Source: Diaporthe sp. PMI_573
Lineage: Eukaryota; Ascomycota; Sordariomycetes; Diaporthales; Diaporthaceae
Assembly (NCBI GenBank): GCA_021399435.1
Contig: JAJTUP010000085.1
Coordinates: forward strand, 124,001-188,000
Direction of reading: 5' to 3'
DNA length: 64,000 nucleotides
Of the stretch, positions 43,902-55,199 are shown in pieces. The notes under the pieces are model-generated. The model saw only the letters and a list, made by a program, of their open reading frames with translations, did no database searches and had not been told where the DNA came from. Within the stretch, counting starts at the first letter, position 1; each line of letters opens with the position of its first letter. The position numbers and the translations under genes are program-made.

Positions 43902-44866
43902 CTTAAATTTAATATAAAGTTGTTCAGACCATTCTTAACCGTCCTAATTTGCCTCAGTGCACCCTACTGCGACCCTGCCGATGAACCTACTGCTGAAGGC
44001 ACTACCCTTCAGATATTGACTAACCGCATCAGCTGTAAGAGACCTTACACTTTATATTGGATCTGCTTTAGGCTATATATGTTGGGTTATAGCTCTAAAG
44101 CAATAATTCTAGAGAACTTTAATAGTGTAGTTACAAATTCCTACTGATGTTATTTTTTTTCCTTTTTTATAGCGTGCTACAAGATGGGCCTGGGGCAGGG
44201 GATTTGTCAGATTATCACCCTTTTAGGTATATGGGACATGTAATTATGGTCCAATTGATGGGGTGGTTACTGTGTGTATTGTGATTATGTCTTGTCTAGG
44301 TTCTCTAGCGTAACCCTGTTACGGCTAGCACGAGATGCAGCATGGGAGCTGGGTCTATTAGCGCTATTAATGAATATTCTAAGCTGAGGAGAGGAGAAGA
44401 AAAGGGGGGAGCGGAGCTCTGGCGGTTCTCTGGCTTGCGAAGTCTTGATGCGACTGTGGGGCTAAGGGTTAGGGTCTTTGTGACGGCTAGGTGGCTTGCC
44501 TACCGTGGCTGCTGTTACAGACCCCTCCCGTTGGGGGCTGGTTTTGTTATGACAGACATATTAATGCCTCAGGCATACACCTCTTAGCTACCCGTTACAT
44601 CTGATAGGATTATTTCATAGCTGATTTATCTCCATTCTTCTAAATCAACTCCACTATCTTCTTTTGCAATTATGTTTTAAATATAAATAGAATGAGGCGG
44701 TTGACGTCATTTAATAATTATTTTGAAACTTACTGCATAGACCCTACTTATACTTCTGAAGGGTAGTGCCTTCAGCAGTGGGTTCATCGGCAGGGTCGCA
44801 GTAGGGTGCACTGAGGCGAATTGGGACGGTTAAGAATGGTCTGGATAACTTTGTATTGAATTTGAG
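43902..44866. repeat. Spacer of inverted repeat: X repeats flanking nested repeat A and MITE
   Basis: 43902-44035 is the reverse complement of 44750-44866 (repeat X), so the hAT copies on either side share the same 5' neighbour. Between them are A+T-rich DNA, a T-rich run near 44150, repeat A in reverse, and MITE copy 3. Short frames here (for example 43920-44147) are not regarded as genes. Confidence 0.75.
44317..44519 (+). mobile_element. 203-bp MITE, copy 3
   Basis: Starts TGTTACGGCTAGC, ends CTGCTGTTACA, and carries GGGGCTAAGGGTTAGGGTC. It is inserted into repeat A. The left flank AACCC (44312-44316) and right flank GACCC (44520-44524) equal a 5-bp duplication with one G-to-A change. Comparison with the uninterrupted A at 2360-2370 gives the original site GACCC. 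Confidence 0.85.
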
Positions 44867-47323
44867 TAGGGATGGATTTAAAGCTGTATTATTAAATAAA
44901 ATGCGCTTTTTGTATTAAATATTTAAAGCAGGTGTGTTTTATATGTATTATTTCCCCTCCTATATTAGGTTTAGCGTCTTCCAAAATAGGCTTAGTGTAT
45001 TGGATCAATATAATCCCTGTTCCGACCTCCTTTTCTCTATAGCCTTTAATAGCCTGTGGCTGTATCTCCCTGAAACTTCCCAATCTGACTCCCCACTATC
45101 TTTAGACCCTTTGTGCTTCTTCTACAATGCCTAGAACCTCTGGAAGGCTAGCTGACTACTAGGTCTACTGAGAATTTATCATAATTGCCTTGGATGCTAG
45201 CTTGGGGTTTAAGAACTTACGAGTTAAGTGTAAGTACTGTGGCTACGAGATAACTAAGGGTACTATTCGTTAGAAGAAGTACTTACTTTGCTATTGCCTT
45301 AATTACAGAGGGTAGCAATAGTCTCAGCAGTCTTAACTTGCTTAGTATTTTCCTGTAGTGGATAAGACCTTTAAGTAGATGTTTGATGAGCTTGCTGCTA
45401 GAGCAATTTTTGCTGATGGCTGTCTATTTAACCTCTTTGAGTCTAAACGAATGCGGATTCTGTTGGGTAGGCTAAATACTGCCTAGTAACTACTATCTTG
45501 CTGCTGAGTGTAGCGGCTGCTAGCCTCGACTTATTCTGAGTACTACAACTAAGTCTAAGATATCCTTGACTAGATAGAATGTATTAATGTGATCTTTGAC
45601 GTCTTAGACAATATTATAAGTTATCGAATTATTAATATCTTGATATAGGTGGCAAATGGTCTGGCGTTCTATTGGAAGACGTTTAATATAGGAGAGATTC
45701 AACATACGGCTGAGCACTATATTGATCTTTTGTATCCTGAGCTGGAGATAATTTGTAAGGGTAACTTCTTGCGAATTAATTTATTATGCATAGATATGGA
45801 TAGTGTGATGAGGAAAGCTTATGTGTATTTGGCTGTAAGAAAGGAATTCTAGTATTGCTTCTTTTCCCTCTATGATTTATATAGGTTATAGCTACTTATT
45901 AAGGATATCCTAGAGCTGCTGTTCTTTGAGGAGACATTCAAAAGTACTATATTAATTGTTACCTTCTTCAAGAAGTCGAAACTGTAGTTGGCTTAATTGA
46001 GAGAGGTATAAAAGGCAGCTTGGGGCTACTATAAGGCGTTTTTATCTGTGTAGGTCTTTAAGTTTTTCTGACTTCTAGCTATAACTAACCGCTTGCTTTA
46101 GTGTAACTATATGCTGGGGCAGCCAGTTTAATGCTTTGCGGTTAGTTTTATACTGTAAAGAGCCTCTCCAAATATACGCTTGCCGTCCTGACGTGAGGGC
46201 AGAGCTAGCCTCTGGGTTTTTTGAGCTTCTTCTGAGGGTGCTGGAGTCTGTCAATAACCCTCACTTCTGGATACGCCTAGAGACTGTTTTGGCTATAATT
46301 AAGCCTGTTAGCAGTCGTCAGTATGCCTTAGAAGCCGATTGGGATTACATCGGCTATGTGATTCCTTGTTGGCTGGAGATTAAAGCAGAATGGAAAGCGC
46401 TTGACGATTCTTAGCAATATAAAGATGTGAATTTTAGTGAGCTGTATTCTGTATGGTTAAACCGGATGGATAAATAGACATATGATATTCATTATGTAGG
46501 ATTTGCATTAAGGCCTGATACAGTTGGGACTAAGCTTGAAGAACAGCTGATGATAAAAGTGCTTTAGTTCTTTAAGTCAGTAGTTAATCCTGCTGACTAC
46601 CTTTATGTTGTTTGAGAATTTAACTACTTCTGAGCATAATTGGGCGGCTAGTTTGCTGTGGGAGGCTTAGTCTATTCAAAAGAATAGACGCTATTAGATG
46701 CTTGGATGCTTCTTGATAACTAGGGCAGCAAGCTGGCTACACTTGCTGTCTGAATCTTTGGAACTATAGCCAATTCAGTTCCCTCAGAGAGATCATTCTC
46801 GGCGGTTAACTTCCTCTACAGCAAGGTATGCAATAGGCTTACACTAGCCAACGCTGACAAGTTGGCGTTTATCTATATGAACGAACGGGTGCTAGAGAGG
46901 ATAATACAGTCTCAGAATCAACCTCTTGATCATTGCAATAAGGTTGATTCTACGGTGGTTAGCTGGGAAGATTTGACAGAAGACGGTTGGCTTACTCTCG
47001 AAGATATGTATATGGAAATCTATTGTGTATTAAGTCTGGAAGTTGACGCTGTTATCGGCGAGTTTACTCACTAACCTGCCTCCGACGGAGAAGAGACAGT
47101 TGTGGATATATTTGAGGTCCAAGATGGGTCAGAGAGCGAAGAAACGGGGAAAAAGTTGACCTAATTTGGCTTGGTTATTTGTATTATATGACCCTTGGGC
47201 AGCTTCATATACGGGTAGTTATATTGCAATAAAAAGCGCGCTTTTTATTCGGAATAAAAAGCTGCTTCATTATAATAAAAAGCAGTTTAATACACATGTG
47301 TATTAAACATGTGCCTATCCCTA
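44867..47323 (+). mobile_element. hAT transposon copy 3 (2457 bp), inverted relative to copies 1 and 2
   Basis: Ends TAGGGATGG...CCTATCCCTA. The 5' flank is X (AATTTGAG). The 3' flank is TTATTCAC, which equals the 5' flank of copy 1 rather than its own. It forms a large inverted repeat with copy 2. Confidence 0.93.
45127..47163 (+). pseudogene. hAT transposase, copy 3
   Basis: It matches copies 1 and 2 throughout (BED finger region CKYCGYEITKGTI near 45230, VANGLAFYWKTFNIGEIQHT, DKLAFIYMNERVLER equivalent at 46860). It has stops throughout, mostly TAG/TAA where the others have CAG/CGA/TGG. It is the most heavily mutated of the three, especially in its N-terminal half. Confidence 0.85.
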
Positions 47324-48674
47324 TTATTCACTCAACCTAGCCTAACGCGAATCTATGATCGCGACACCGGCACGAAAACAGCGCGTCTTTGTAGCACGCA
47401 GAATCATGCATAGGCGACTGTGGTATTAAGTTTGTTGTGATAGGAAAGCATTTGTGGTGTCTCGCCACGCAGTGAGTGACCTTAGTCAAGAGACCATTTG
47501 GGTCCTGGAGTTTCCGAGAGCTCGTTTTAGTCTTGCTTAGGCGTAGGGCGGACGTAAGCCCTTGACATATTAACGCTACGCTTGCCTCATGTGAAGTCCA
47601 AGATTAGGTAAGGTTTGTCTTTTGGATTTTCCTAGCTGTTCCAGATCCGCATGAAATCAATATTACGTCACGGTAAAATGCATTCCGAGAGACATGGTTC
47701 AGCCTCCGGATATTTCATAAACACACCACACTTCCGTATCTCACAATTGGAAGAGCGCGAAGACTCGTGCAAGTACCAATATCTCTGGACATGTTTTCTA
47801 TCATCCTATTTATGAATGCGTATCACATGTTGGTTGCCTGGTTTAAAGCGCCAGAGGTGATGCCACTGCGAGGGAGTATGGCGGCAGCAGCCCGCCTTTC
47901 ATCTATTGAGCTGACTCAATGTGTCCACGACAGAGACCAGATGAGATCATTTACATCGTATTACCTGCTACATCACGACTTTCACTAAACGAGGTGAGTA
48001 ATGCATCCTTAGGAAACCGCTACGTTAAGCTTATTAACGTACGCCATAGTCCTTGTCTTCCTTTGAGCGGCCTTCTCCAGGATTCCGGATACTAAAGCTG
48101 CTTTGGTTTCTGGGTGAATTTCAAAGATAGCCCCCCGATACTGCCTATTGTTCTCGATTAGTCCCAAGAGTATGAGGTCATTTACTACTCGTGACGTCAT
48201 GCTTGTCCACTCCACTCAAAGGCCATTGCGCGCTCTCAAAAGCTTATCTTCCTTTGTTCAGCAGCAAATCCAGGAATCATAAACATTTTGATGACAAACT
48301 TAGCGGGCTGCCACCCGTGGCAGCCCGTACTTTATATAATAATCTCCAGGTAGTGCAGTACTCGTGCAGAGTATATCAACAGAGAATACAGAATTCGGGA
48401 TCATGGAGAGGGACGGAAAGATAGAAGGGGCCGAAAAGTTATAGAGATGTCGTCATACTAGGTAGGGGTCGAAAAAGAATAAATCGTGGCATCTAGATAC
48501 CGAGCTAGGCGGCGAAAATCAAAATTCCCCTAATTCTCTAACTGGCTAAGGGCGCGCTCCAACCATTAATATGACGTCAGCGACATTAAACATAAATGCA
48601 ATCTGTATATATATATTAATGGTTTTTAGTTCTATAATATGGTTCTGCTATCATACATTGGCGACTCTACAGCA
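47324..48674. other. No gene recognised
   Basis: Unique-looking DNA. A plus frame at 47767-47988 and a minus frame at 48215-48009 (EIHPETKAALVSGILEKAAQ...) are short and unassigned. Confidence 0.4.
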
Positions 48675-49181
48675 ATGGATACTCAAATACGTTTTCACCT
48701 TCAAAGTCTCAAACTTTGGCAGTATATATCCGTGCTTCAAGAGAATGGGTACAGATTGTGAAGTCAACTAATGACGGTTAATGAAAAAGACTTTGACCAT
48801 CTCGGTTTCAAACTCAGTCATCGTCGTCGGCTTCAAAGAGAGATGACCACTATGGTAGGCTACCCGCAGTTAGAAGCTCTACCACCTTGTGGAATAGAAA
48901 CTGCCCAGTTCAACTCCACTTTCACGCGAGATATGCGCCCCTTATCTCGGCCGACACAAGTACCGGCTGCATTTCCAGTGACCAAGGGAAGCAAGCAGCC
49001 GCGAAAGAGCCACTTACAATCCAATGCACCTGCTCCAAAAGGAGCTACAACTAGGGCATCAAGTAATTCCAGATCGACTCAAAGTGCCATCAATAGCAAG
49101 CTAGTACTGCGGTCAACAGAGAAAGGGCATCGGGCACCATTATTAGGTCCCATTAACGTAAGGTTCAATAATAAGTATTAA
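48675..49181 (+). pseudogene. SAM-domain protein with one in-frame TGA
   Basis: ATG at 48675 starts a sterile-alpha-motif fold: HLQSLKLWQYISVLQENGY, then after TGA at 48759-48761, SQLMTVNEKDFDHLGFKL and GHRRRLQREM-type ending (here SHRRRLQREMTTM). The stop sits where SAM domains usually have Trp, so TGG to TGA is the likely change. A Ser/Thr/Pro-rich basic tail follows, to a stop at 49179-49181. In fungi such SAM domains often precede an HMG box; none is visible here. A polymerisation or protein-interaction module is expected. It is broken by a single point change. Confidence 0.65.
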
Positions 49182-49661
49182 TGTATTAGTGGGCGAAATT
49201 AATTTGCCCACGCTAGAAGGCACCGTTTGGTTCCACCCGCGTTGTTAAGGGAACAAAGAAGAGAAGATCCAAAAGAACATTTCACCGCGCTTCGACCCTT
49301 TCGCCAGAATAGGTCGCCTAGGGAAGCGAACTCTCCCTGGAGACATAACGTTAATACAACATGGCGAATAGTGTAAAGTTTCTGTCGAGTTATAGGAGAG
49401 CTTTATTCCCTCGCCCGATTGAGTCCTAGAGTTAGCTTATCCGCGATCTGCTCCTCAGTTAGCATGAATGATATCCACCTTGCGACTCGATCCTTCGCTG
49501 TCCTATCCCTTGCATGGAGACTTACGCCCTTACACGGGCCAGAAAGCCAAGGCTGTAGGCAGCCAATAGGGGCGTGTTATTTTGAGCCCACCATCAAACA
49601 CCAGACATCGATCGTGATGTAATCCTATGAGTGCGACGCGTATTTTGATAGTAAATCTATC

Positions 49662-49662
<1 letters not shown>
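49182..49662. other. No gene recognised
   Basis: Mixed DNA between the SAM-domain gene and the poly-T run. A plus frame 49419-49622 is unassigned. Confidence 0.4.

Positions 49663-49694
<32 letters not shown>
49663..49694. repeat. T32 homopolymer
   Basis: Thirty-two consecutive T, 28 bp before the start of the piggyBac-like fragment. It could be slippage-expanded or a poly-A tail of a minus-strand retroposed sequence. Confidence 0.9.
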
Positions 49695-49721
49695 CATTAG
49701 CCGTCATCAAATCTGAGCAGT

Positions 49722-50240
49722 ATGGGTGCCCTAGTGGACGAAGATACCGTCGAGCCTACAAAGAACTCAAAATCTACTCAGAAACCTGCGCTGCCGCCTC
49801 ATAGATTGCCTCAGGGCTGGGGGCCTCTCCACATCGATGCGGATAGGGCTTCCGGAGAGCTTCGAGTACCTGAGGGGGTAAGTACAGAGTCTCCTACTGA
49901 ACTCTTCCAGCCGTTTTTCACGGATGAGCTACTTGACAGGGTAGCCTACTATACAAATCAGCACGCTGAGAAAATCCAACGCGAATCGAGCCTTCCTCAC
50001 CCACGGGCCTGGCGCCCTATGTCGATTAGTGAGCTGTATACATACTTCGGAATCCTTATATATATGCCGCTGTATACTATGGAGCTGCACGACTACTGGC
50101 AGAAGGCTGAGCCTGATTCTCCTGAGCATCAGATTCCGAAGTACATGAGCCAAGAACCATTCCAACAGCTGGATTGCTTCATCTATCTGACGGATGAACT
50201 ATTTTACTTATCAGGAGATTATCTAATAATAAGACTCTAG
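49722..50240 (+). pseudogene. piggyBac-like (DDE_Tnp_1_7) transposase N-terminal fragment
   Basis: The frame encodes PTELFQPFFTDELLDRVAYY, RAWRPMSISELYTYFGILIY and then DYWQKAEPDSPEHQIPKYMS with PFQQLDCFIYL. This is the characteristic N-terminal part of piggyBac-type transposases ('F...FF...l...i...TN.YA...', 'W.P.s..El..flGi.iymgl'). The catalytic Asp residues would lie downstream, but the frame ends at 50240 and no continuation was found. No TTAA-flanked termini were identified. It is a dead fragment. Confidence 0.75.
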
Positions 50241-51714
50241 CGAGATTTGGAGGTATGGAGTGATGGAGCAGAAGAGCTTGGCTGATGCCTGATCGTAAGA
50301 AAGAGGGTTTGTCTGCGGCCTAGATGAGATCGTGAATTCTTTCCTTGTATGTTTAGGATACAGGGGCATATAACGTCAAGAGAGGAAATTCTCCAACCAG
50401 CAACTTAGCCATACGCCTACTTCAGACAACCAAAACAATCGCAGGTTTATCAGACCCAGTCAACGCTGCCACAAATCTCTTTAACAGTGTTATCCAAGCC
50501 AACCTTAACTTTAGTGTCATTTGCTCCCATAAGGACCACCAAGACCTTGCCGCTCCAGCAGATGCCGTTTCGCTAGGTCGCTAAGGCCTAGGCTTGTCTT
50601 GCGTGGTCCACTTACACGCAGATGGAAAGCTGTGACTGCTGGGAACAAGAAGGCAAGATCAGGTTAGGCGGTTAGAGGGGGCCGACATTCTAGTTGCCAT
50701 GTGATACTAATAAGAGCTCTGTTCACATCATCCAATTACTTGATTTCAAATACAGTCCTGTCCCGACACTATACATAGACTACTATTCCCTGGGCAATGT
50801 TGTCCAACAAGGCACCTTTAATCATATCGAGACATACATGATATTGACGCAGTGCCTAGTAATTTCCTTTTGAGTTTTTGTCTCCTTCGGGAGCTTTTCC
50901 GGACAGAATTTGTTGCGAAATCCCAAATAATGGACTCCTGAACATTTTTGTGTTTAGGAAGGCACCAGAAGCCCTAAATGGAAGCTTGCTCTGATCACAG
51001 CGCACAGGTAGCAGCAGGTTCAAAAATCCATTTCACTTTGCACAGATTGTGATACCGTGGCCCTACTCAGCTCTCAGTCCTGCTGTTTGAGCCTGTGCCA
51101 TGCCTGTGCCATGGAAATCTGCGGAGCGAAATGGGAGATGCCACCGGGGAGGGGGAATGACACTCAAGCTCCGTAACTCATGATCAGTCGGAGATCGCTG
51201 CCTCGTTTTCCTTAGATATCATGCATTCATACACATCGAGAGCTCTTAGTAGCGCTAGTATTGAGACTTCTCCTCACCGTTCTGGTATCTTGTTTTGGCG
51301 AACGCGTGGCTCCTCTGTGGTTGGACAAAAGGAGTGGTGGCTACAGCTATGTTTTGAGATGTGAGGCAAAAATTACATATGGCCTCCCGTGGTAGTAGGG
51401 CGCCTATAATTGCCGGGATATCGAAAGGGGCCCCATCCATAACTATGGATCTTTGAGGTCTTGCGGTTTTGTTTGCTATGCTTGGTACATCATATACATA
51501 GTCGCTTCTAGAGCCCGACTTCGGGCCTCAGGCCAGCAGTCTGGCTTTAAACAACCTGTAGCGTAGCTCATTGTTGAGACAGAACAGCAACAACAAAGAT
51601 CCCGGATATCGTAACACATTGCCCAAGGCCCTGGACCCTACTATTTAAGGAGGCTGCCGCTCTCATTCCTGGGCCATAAGGCTCATTCTTTCCTCTTCAC
51701 CTGCATTGCCCACC
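50241..51714. other. No gene recognised
   Basis: Mixed-composition DNA with a duplicated TGTGCCATG near 51097-51115. A minus frame 51440-51255 (IPAIIGALLPREAICNFCLT) is short and unassigned. The last 100 bp should hold the promoter of the MADS-like gene. Confidence 0.4.
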
Positions 51715-52090
51715 ATGACTCCACCCATTCCAATCAATGGCCCCATTGCCAAAGTTTCCGCAAAGGATGCCAAGCGCTAGAGGCTGAGGAGCTTCAAGAG
51801 ACGTGCCACTGTCATCAAAAAGCTAGACAAGCTACACACAATATGTGGATACGAAGTCTACACACTTCTCCAAAAGGGCTTTCGCACCTATATCTACAAG
51901 TCCAACAGGAACACAGTCTGGCCTCCAACCTACACAGAAGTGGTATGATATAGATATTAGAATACATCTGCATAGAGATACTGACGCTTTATAGATGGGC
52001 TATTACCCAGCGCCAATTTTATATGGGCCGTCGAGTTTCACAAGCGGGCCGGATCAAACCGCAGGTGCGGCACATACTTGGGCATTATAG
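51715..52090 (+). pseudogene. Small MADS-box-like fungal protein, one in-frame TAG
   Basis: ATG 51715 begins an N-terminal Pro/Lys segment. TAG at 51778-51780 interrupts AKR-RLRSFKRRATVIKKLDKL. HTICGYEVYTLLQKGF and TYIYKSNRNTVWPPTYTEV follow. The KRxxTxxKKxxEL..LC...V..L pattern is that of short fungal MADS-like proteins. A 52-nt intron at 51943-51994 (GTATGA...TTTATAG) is phase 0 and leads to about 31 more residues ending TAG 52088-52090. Apart from the TAG the gene is complete. Its usual role would be DNA binding, but these short proteins are mostly uncharacterised. Confidence 0.6.
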
Positions 52091-55000
52091 AGGGGGCTCT
52101 ACCCACTCTACCCGGTGGGGTAGAGGAGGTATCTACTCTACTCTACCTGGGTAGAGTAGAGTAGAAGTGGGTAGAGCTGCCCACTCTACCCGCTCCTAAT
52201 TGGTCAATTAGATCTTATCATTTGATAAGATTGTATAATTGTAGATGCTGAAGTCCTTAAAGAGTCGTCTAATTTTATTGGTTCTGCTTGATATATATTA
52301 TAGTGACCTCTCACGTAAGTTCAGATGCTACCAAACATACTGCCTGTACTAACCCGGCTACTGCCTACCTGCAGCCTACTTGGCACTATGTTGAATAGTT
52401 CACCCCTTTACATATATATGTAGCTAGAAACTTTTGCAAGAAATCAATTTAGTTCTCATCTCCTTTCCTGCCTGTTACTACCAGCATCCTCACCAAGATA
52501 TTGTTTTATACTCAATTTTTACTATATAGACCTCTAACAATGTCTTTCTCACAGGATTCATTATCCCTTACCGTCCCTACAACGCCCTCCACGCTGAACC
52601 TCTCCTTGCCGGCGCCCAGTGTTGCTTCCAATGCTCCTCCGAGTATTGCCTCGATTCCCGCCGAGAAACTTTCAATCTAGACCTTCTTTCAATATGCCAG
52701 AGGTTCGGAGCCTGAATTCAGGCCAAAGGAGAGATCTGATCAAAGTGGAAAGTCGTCAAATAAACGCCTACATTACTGTATCGCCTGTTAGGATAATAAG
52801 AAGAAGAGTTGGAGTATAATATATACATTAGAAGCTTGGGATCATCTTTGTCTCAGTTACCCATCTCTGTAGAAGAGGTGGCTAAATATGGAAGACCGGC
52901 AAGCCTCTTCTAAGCCTAAATTAGTGCCTGGCCAGCAGTTTATGAATTCGTTTTTGCTTCAAAAGGATGAGGCTTCGAGAGAACTGGTCCTCTGAGAGGC
53001 TTATAATCGGCCGCGGCATCTCCAGGCATTGCTAGCACTCTGTGCTAGAAGGAGGCTTCCTCTCAATGCTATTAAGTGGCCAGAACTCTATGATCTCCTC
53101 CTCTCTGCTAATCCAGAGATCTCGGATCTTGCACAGTTTAGCAGAAGAACATTTACTCGTACCCTGGTTCTCAACTACAAGAGATATCGTCAAATACTCC
53201 AGAATAATATCCAGGAAGCTATTGGGGATATCCATATATCAACAGATATGTGGATATCCCCAGCTCGAAAGGCATATCTCTGCATCTGTGTTAGGTGGAT
53301 CTCCCAGGATTACCAGTTTAAACATGGGATGCTAGTACTCCCACAGGTACTCTTTAGCCACTCTGGAGAGATCCAGGCGGCTATCATCCTCCGTACTCTT
53401 AAATCCTTTGGGATAACAACTAAACTCGGCTATCACACTGGAGATAACGCCACTTTAAATGATACTCTACTAACAGAGCTCTCTCGGTCTCTAAAACTTG
53501 AATTTGGGGTTTGTATACACTATTAGCTTTTAGATGGGTATTTACTTATATCAAACAGATTGATTATAATCCAATTACACACCATATCCGCTGCCTTGAT
53601 TATATTCTTAACCTTGCCCTTTAAGCCTTTCTCCTTGCCACCTCAAAAGAGGCTCTCAAATCTGCTCTTGCGGCTGTTGAAGAGACGGAAGACACCGACC
53701 CTTACAAGTTATTCTCCGCCTATCTTAATGTACTGGTTGTTGAAGATAACCTGGCCTCAATAAGAGCTTATGAACAAGCCCAGAGAAGAGAGAGTAAGGT
53801 TAAAGCGAAGCATAAAGGTTTGAAGGATGGGGTGCTACTACTGCGCTCCAAAAGCTTCATAACCTAGCTGTATGGCTTCGAAACAGCTCTATCTATCATG
53901 ATCAATAGATCGAGGCTGTCGGCATTACATTAGGATTGATAACAACACTCAATGGTCCTCATGGTATCATCTCATCAAGCGTATAACATGTAAGGAGCAA
54001 GAGATTAAGGACTTTATTGATAAACACCCTGAACGCAATAGCTTTCGACTTAATGGCGTTGAGTGGGATATACTTAAGTGTACAGAGAGGTTTCTCTCTG
54101 TATTTGCTAGTGGTACACTATAGGTTAAAGGCAGTGAGGCTTCGTTATCCCAGAGCCTTACCCTGATGGATGCTATCCTCACCTTCTTTAAGGATCAGAA
54201 GGTATATGCTATTTCATTAAGAAAACGCTTAAAAACTAATGTTTTATAGATGCTATATAAATTAGGCCCAGAGAAGGACCTCCGAATGGTTCATTTTATT
54301 GAGATGGGCTGGTTTATCCTTGATAAATACTACGCCCTCGTTGAGTCAACGCCAGTATATGCCTCTGCGATGCTTCTCGATCCCTCAAAGCGGAAGCATT
54401 ATCTACTTCAGAACTGGCCTGAAGAGTGGCATCAGAAGACTATTAATGCTGCTTATTCGATCTGGCAGAAGGAATACGCGCATTTTCCTTATGAATCACT
54501 CCCTACTGCTGCTGCTGCTGCTGCTGATATCAATACGTGTCATCCATCCTTGAAGAAGAGGGTAGAGAATGAATTAGACCGGCTGAAACATCGTCTAAAA
54601 GTCCAACCTACCTCACAAGAGGATGAAGATACATTTATGGCATTTATTGAAGATAAAACTATCGATCTTGATGCTCTAAAGATAACTAACTCCTCTTCAA
54701 TGGTGGTTACTTCCAGAGCAGCGCCGGCGCTATCCTCGTCTCTACCGTATGGCCATCAATATCCTCTCAATCACACCCTCATCCGCTGAACCAGAACAAC
54801 AATTCTCGGGCAAACGCCGTACACAGAGCTGGGATAGGCTTAGGTTATCGCCAGAGAACCTCCAGAGGTTGGAGTGCATGGGTAACTGGTTTGCGAGGAA
54901 GCTCATCTCTTCGGAGAAGCTGCTAGGGATGATTGTAGAGGCTGAGGAGGTAGACAAGATGGATATTGATTTCGACGAGGAGGATTGGGATGTATAATAT

Positions 55001-55140
55001 AAAGTGGCATATTTTGAAGAATTGAGCATATATACAGTATCTACCTTCCCTACCTACCTTATCTTCTACCCACCAATCTACCCACCAATCTACCCACCAC
55101 TCTACCCACCACCATACGGCGCCGCGGCGCCTTTGGAAGA
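52091..55140 (+). mobile_element. Fourth hAT-type transposon, different family
   Basis: A coding region (see next entry) lies between CTACCC-rich ends. The left end at 52095-52195 contains several CTCTACCC/GGGTAGAG motifs forming a strong hairpin. The right end at 55065-55125 contains about four tandem CTACCCACCA-type units and then the 14-bp palindrome GGCGCCGCGGCGCC. Exact termini and target duplication could not be fixed. Confidence 0.65.
52540..54997 (+). pseudogene. hAT transposase of the fourth element
   Basis: ATG at 52540 starts a Ser/Pro/Thr-rich leader and a damaged zinc-finger region (YCIAC near 52780). 53029-53526 encodes ALCARRRLPLNAIKWPELYD, IHISTDMWISPARKAYLCIC and TGDNATLNDTLL, the catalytic-domain start of hAT proteins. 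54250-54789 encodes the middle region (LGPEKDLRMVHFIEMGWFIL, YASAMLLDPSKRKHYLL, HFPYESLPTAAAAAAD). 54749-54997 holds the dimerisation end (SITPSSAEPEQQFSGKRRTQ, LRLSPENLQRLECMGNWF). Stops and frame changes near 52675, 53523-53950 and 54790 make it inactive. Confidence 0.8.
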
Positions 55141-55199
55141 ATATACAGGAGTCAATAAAGGAATGGAGAGTCGAGCGCGCCACTCAGGCTGGCCCTTTT

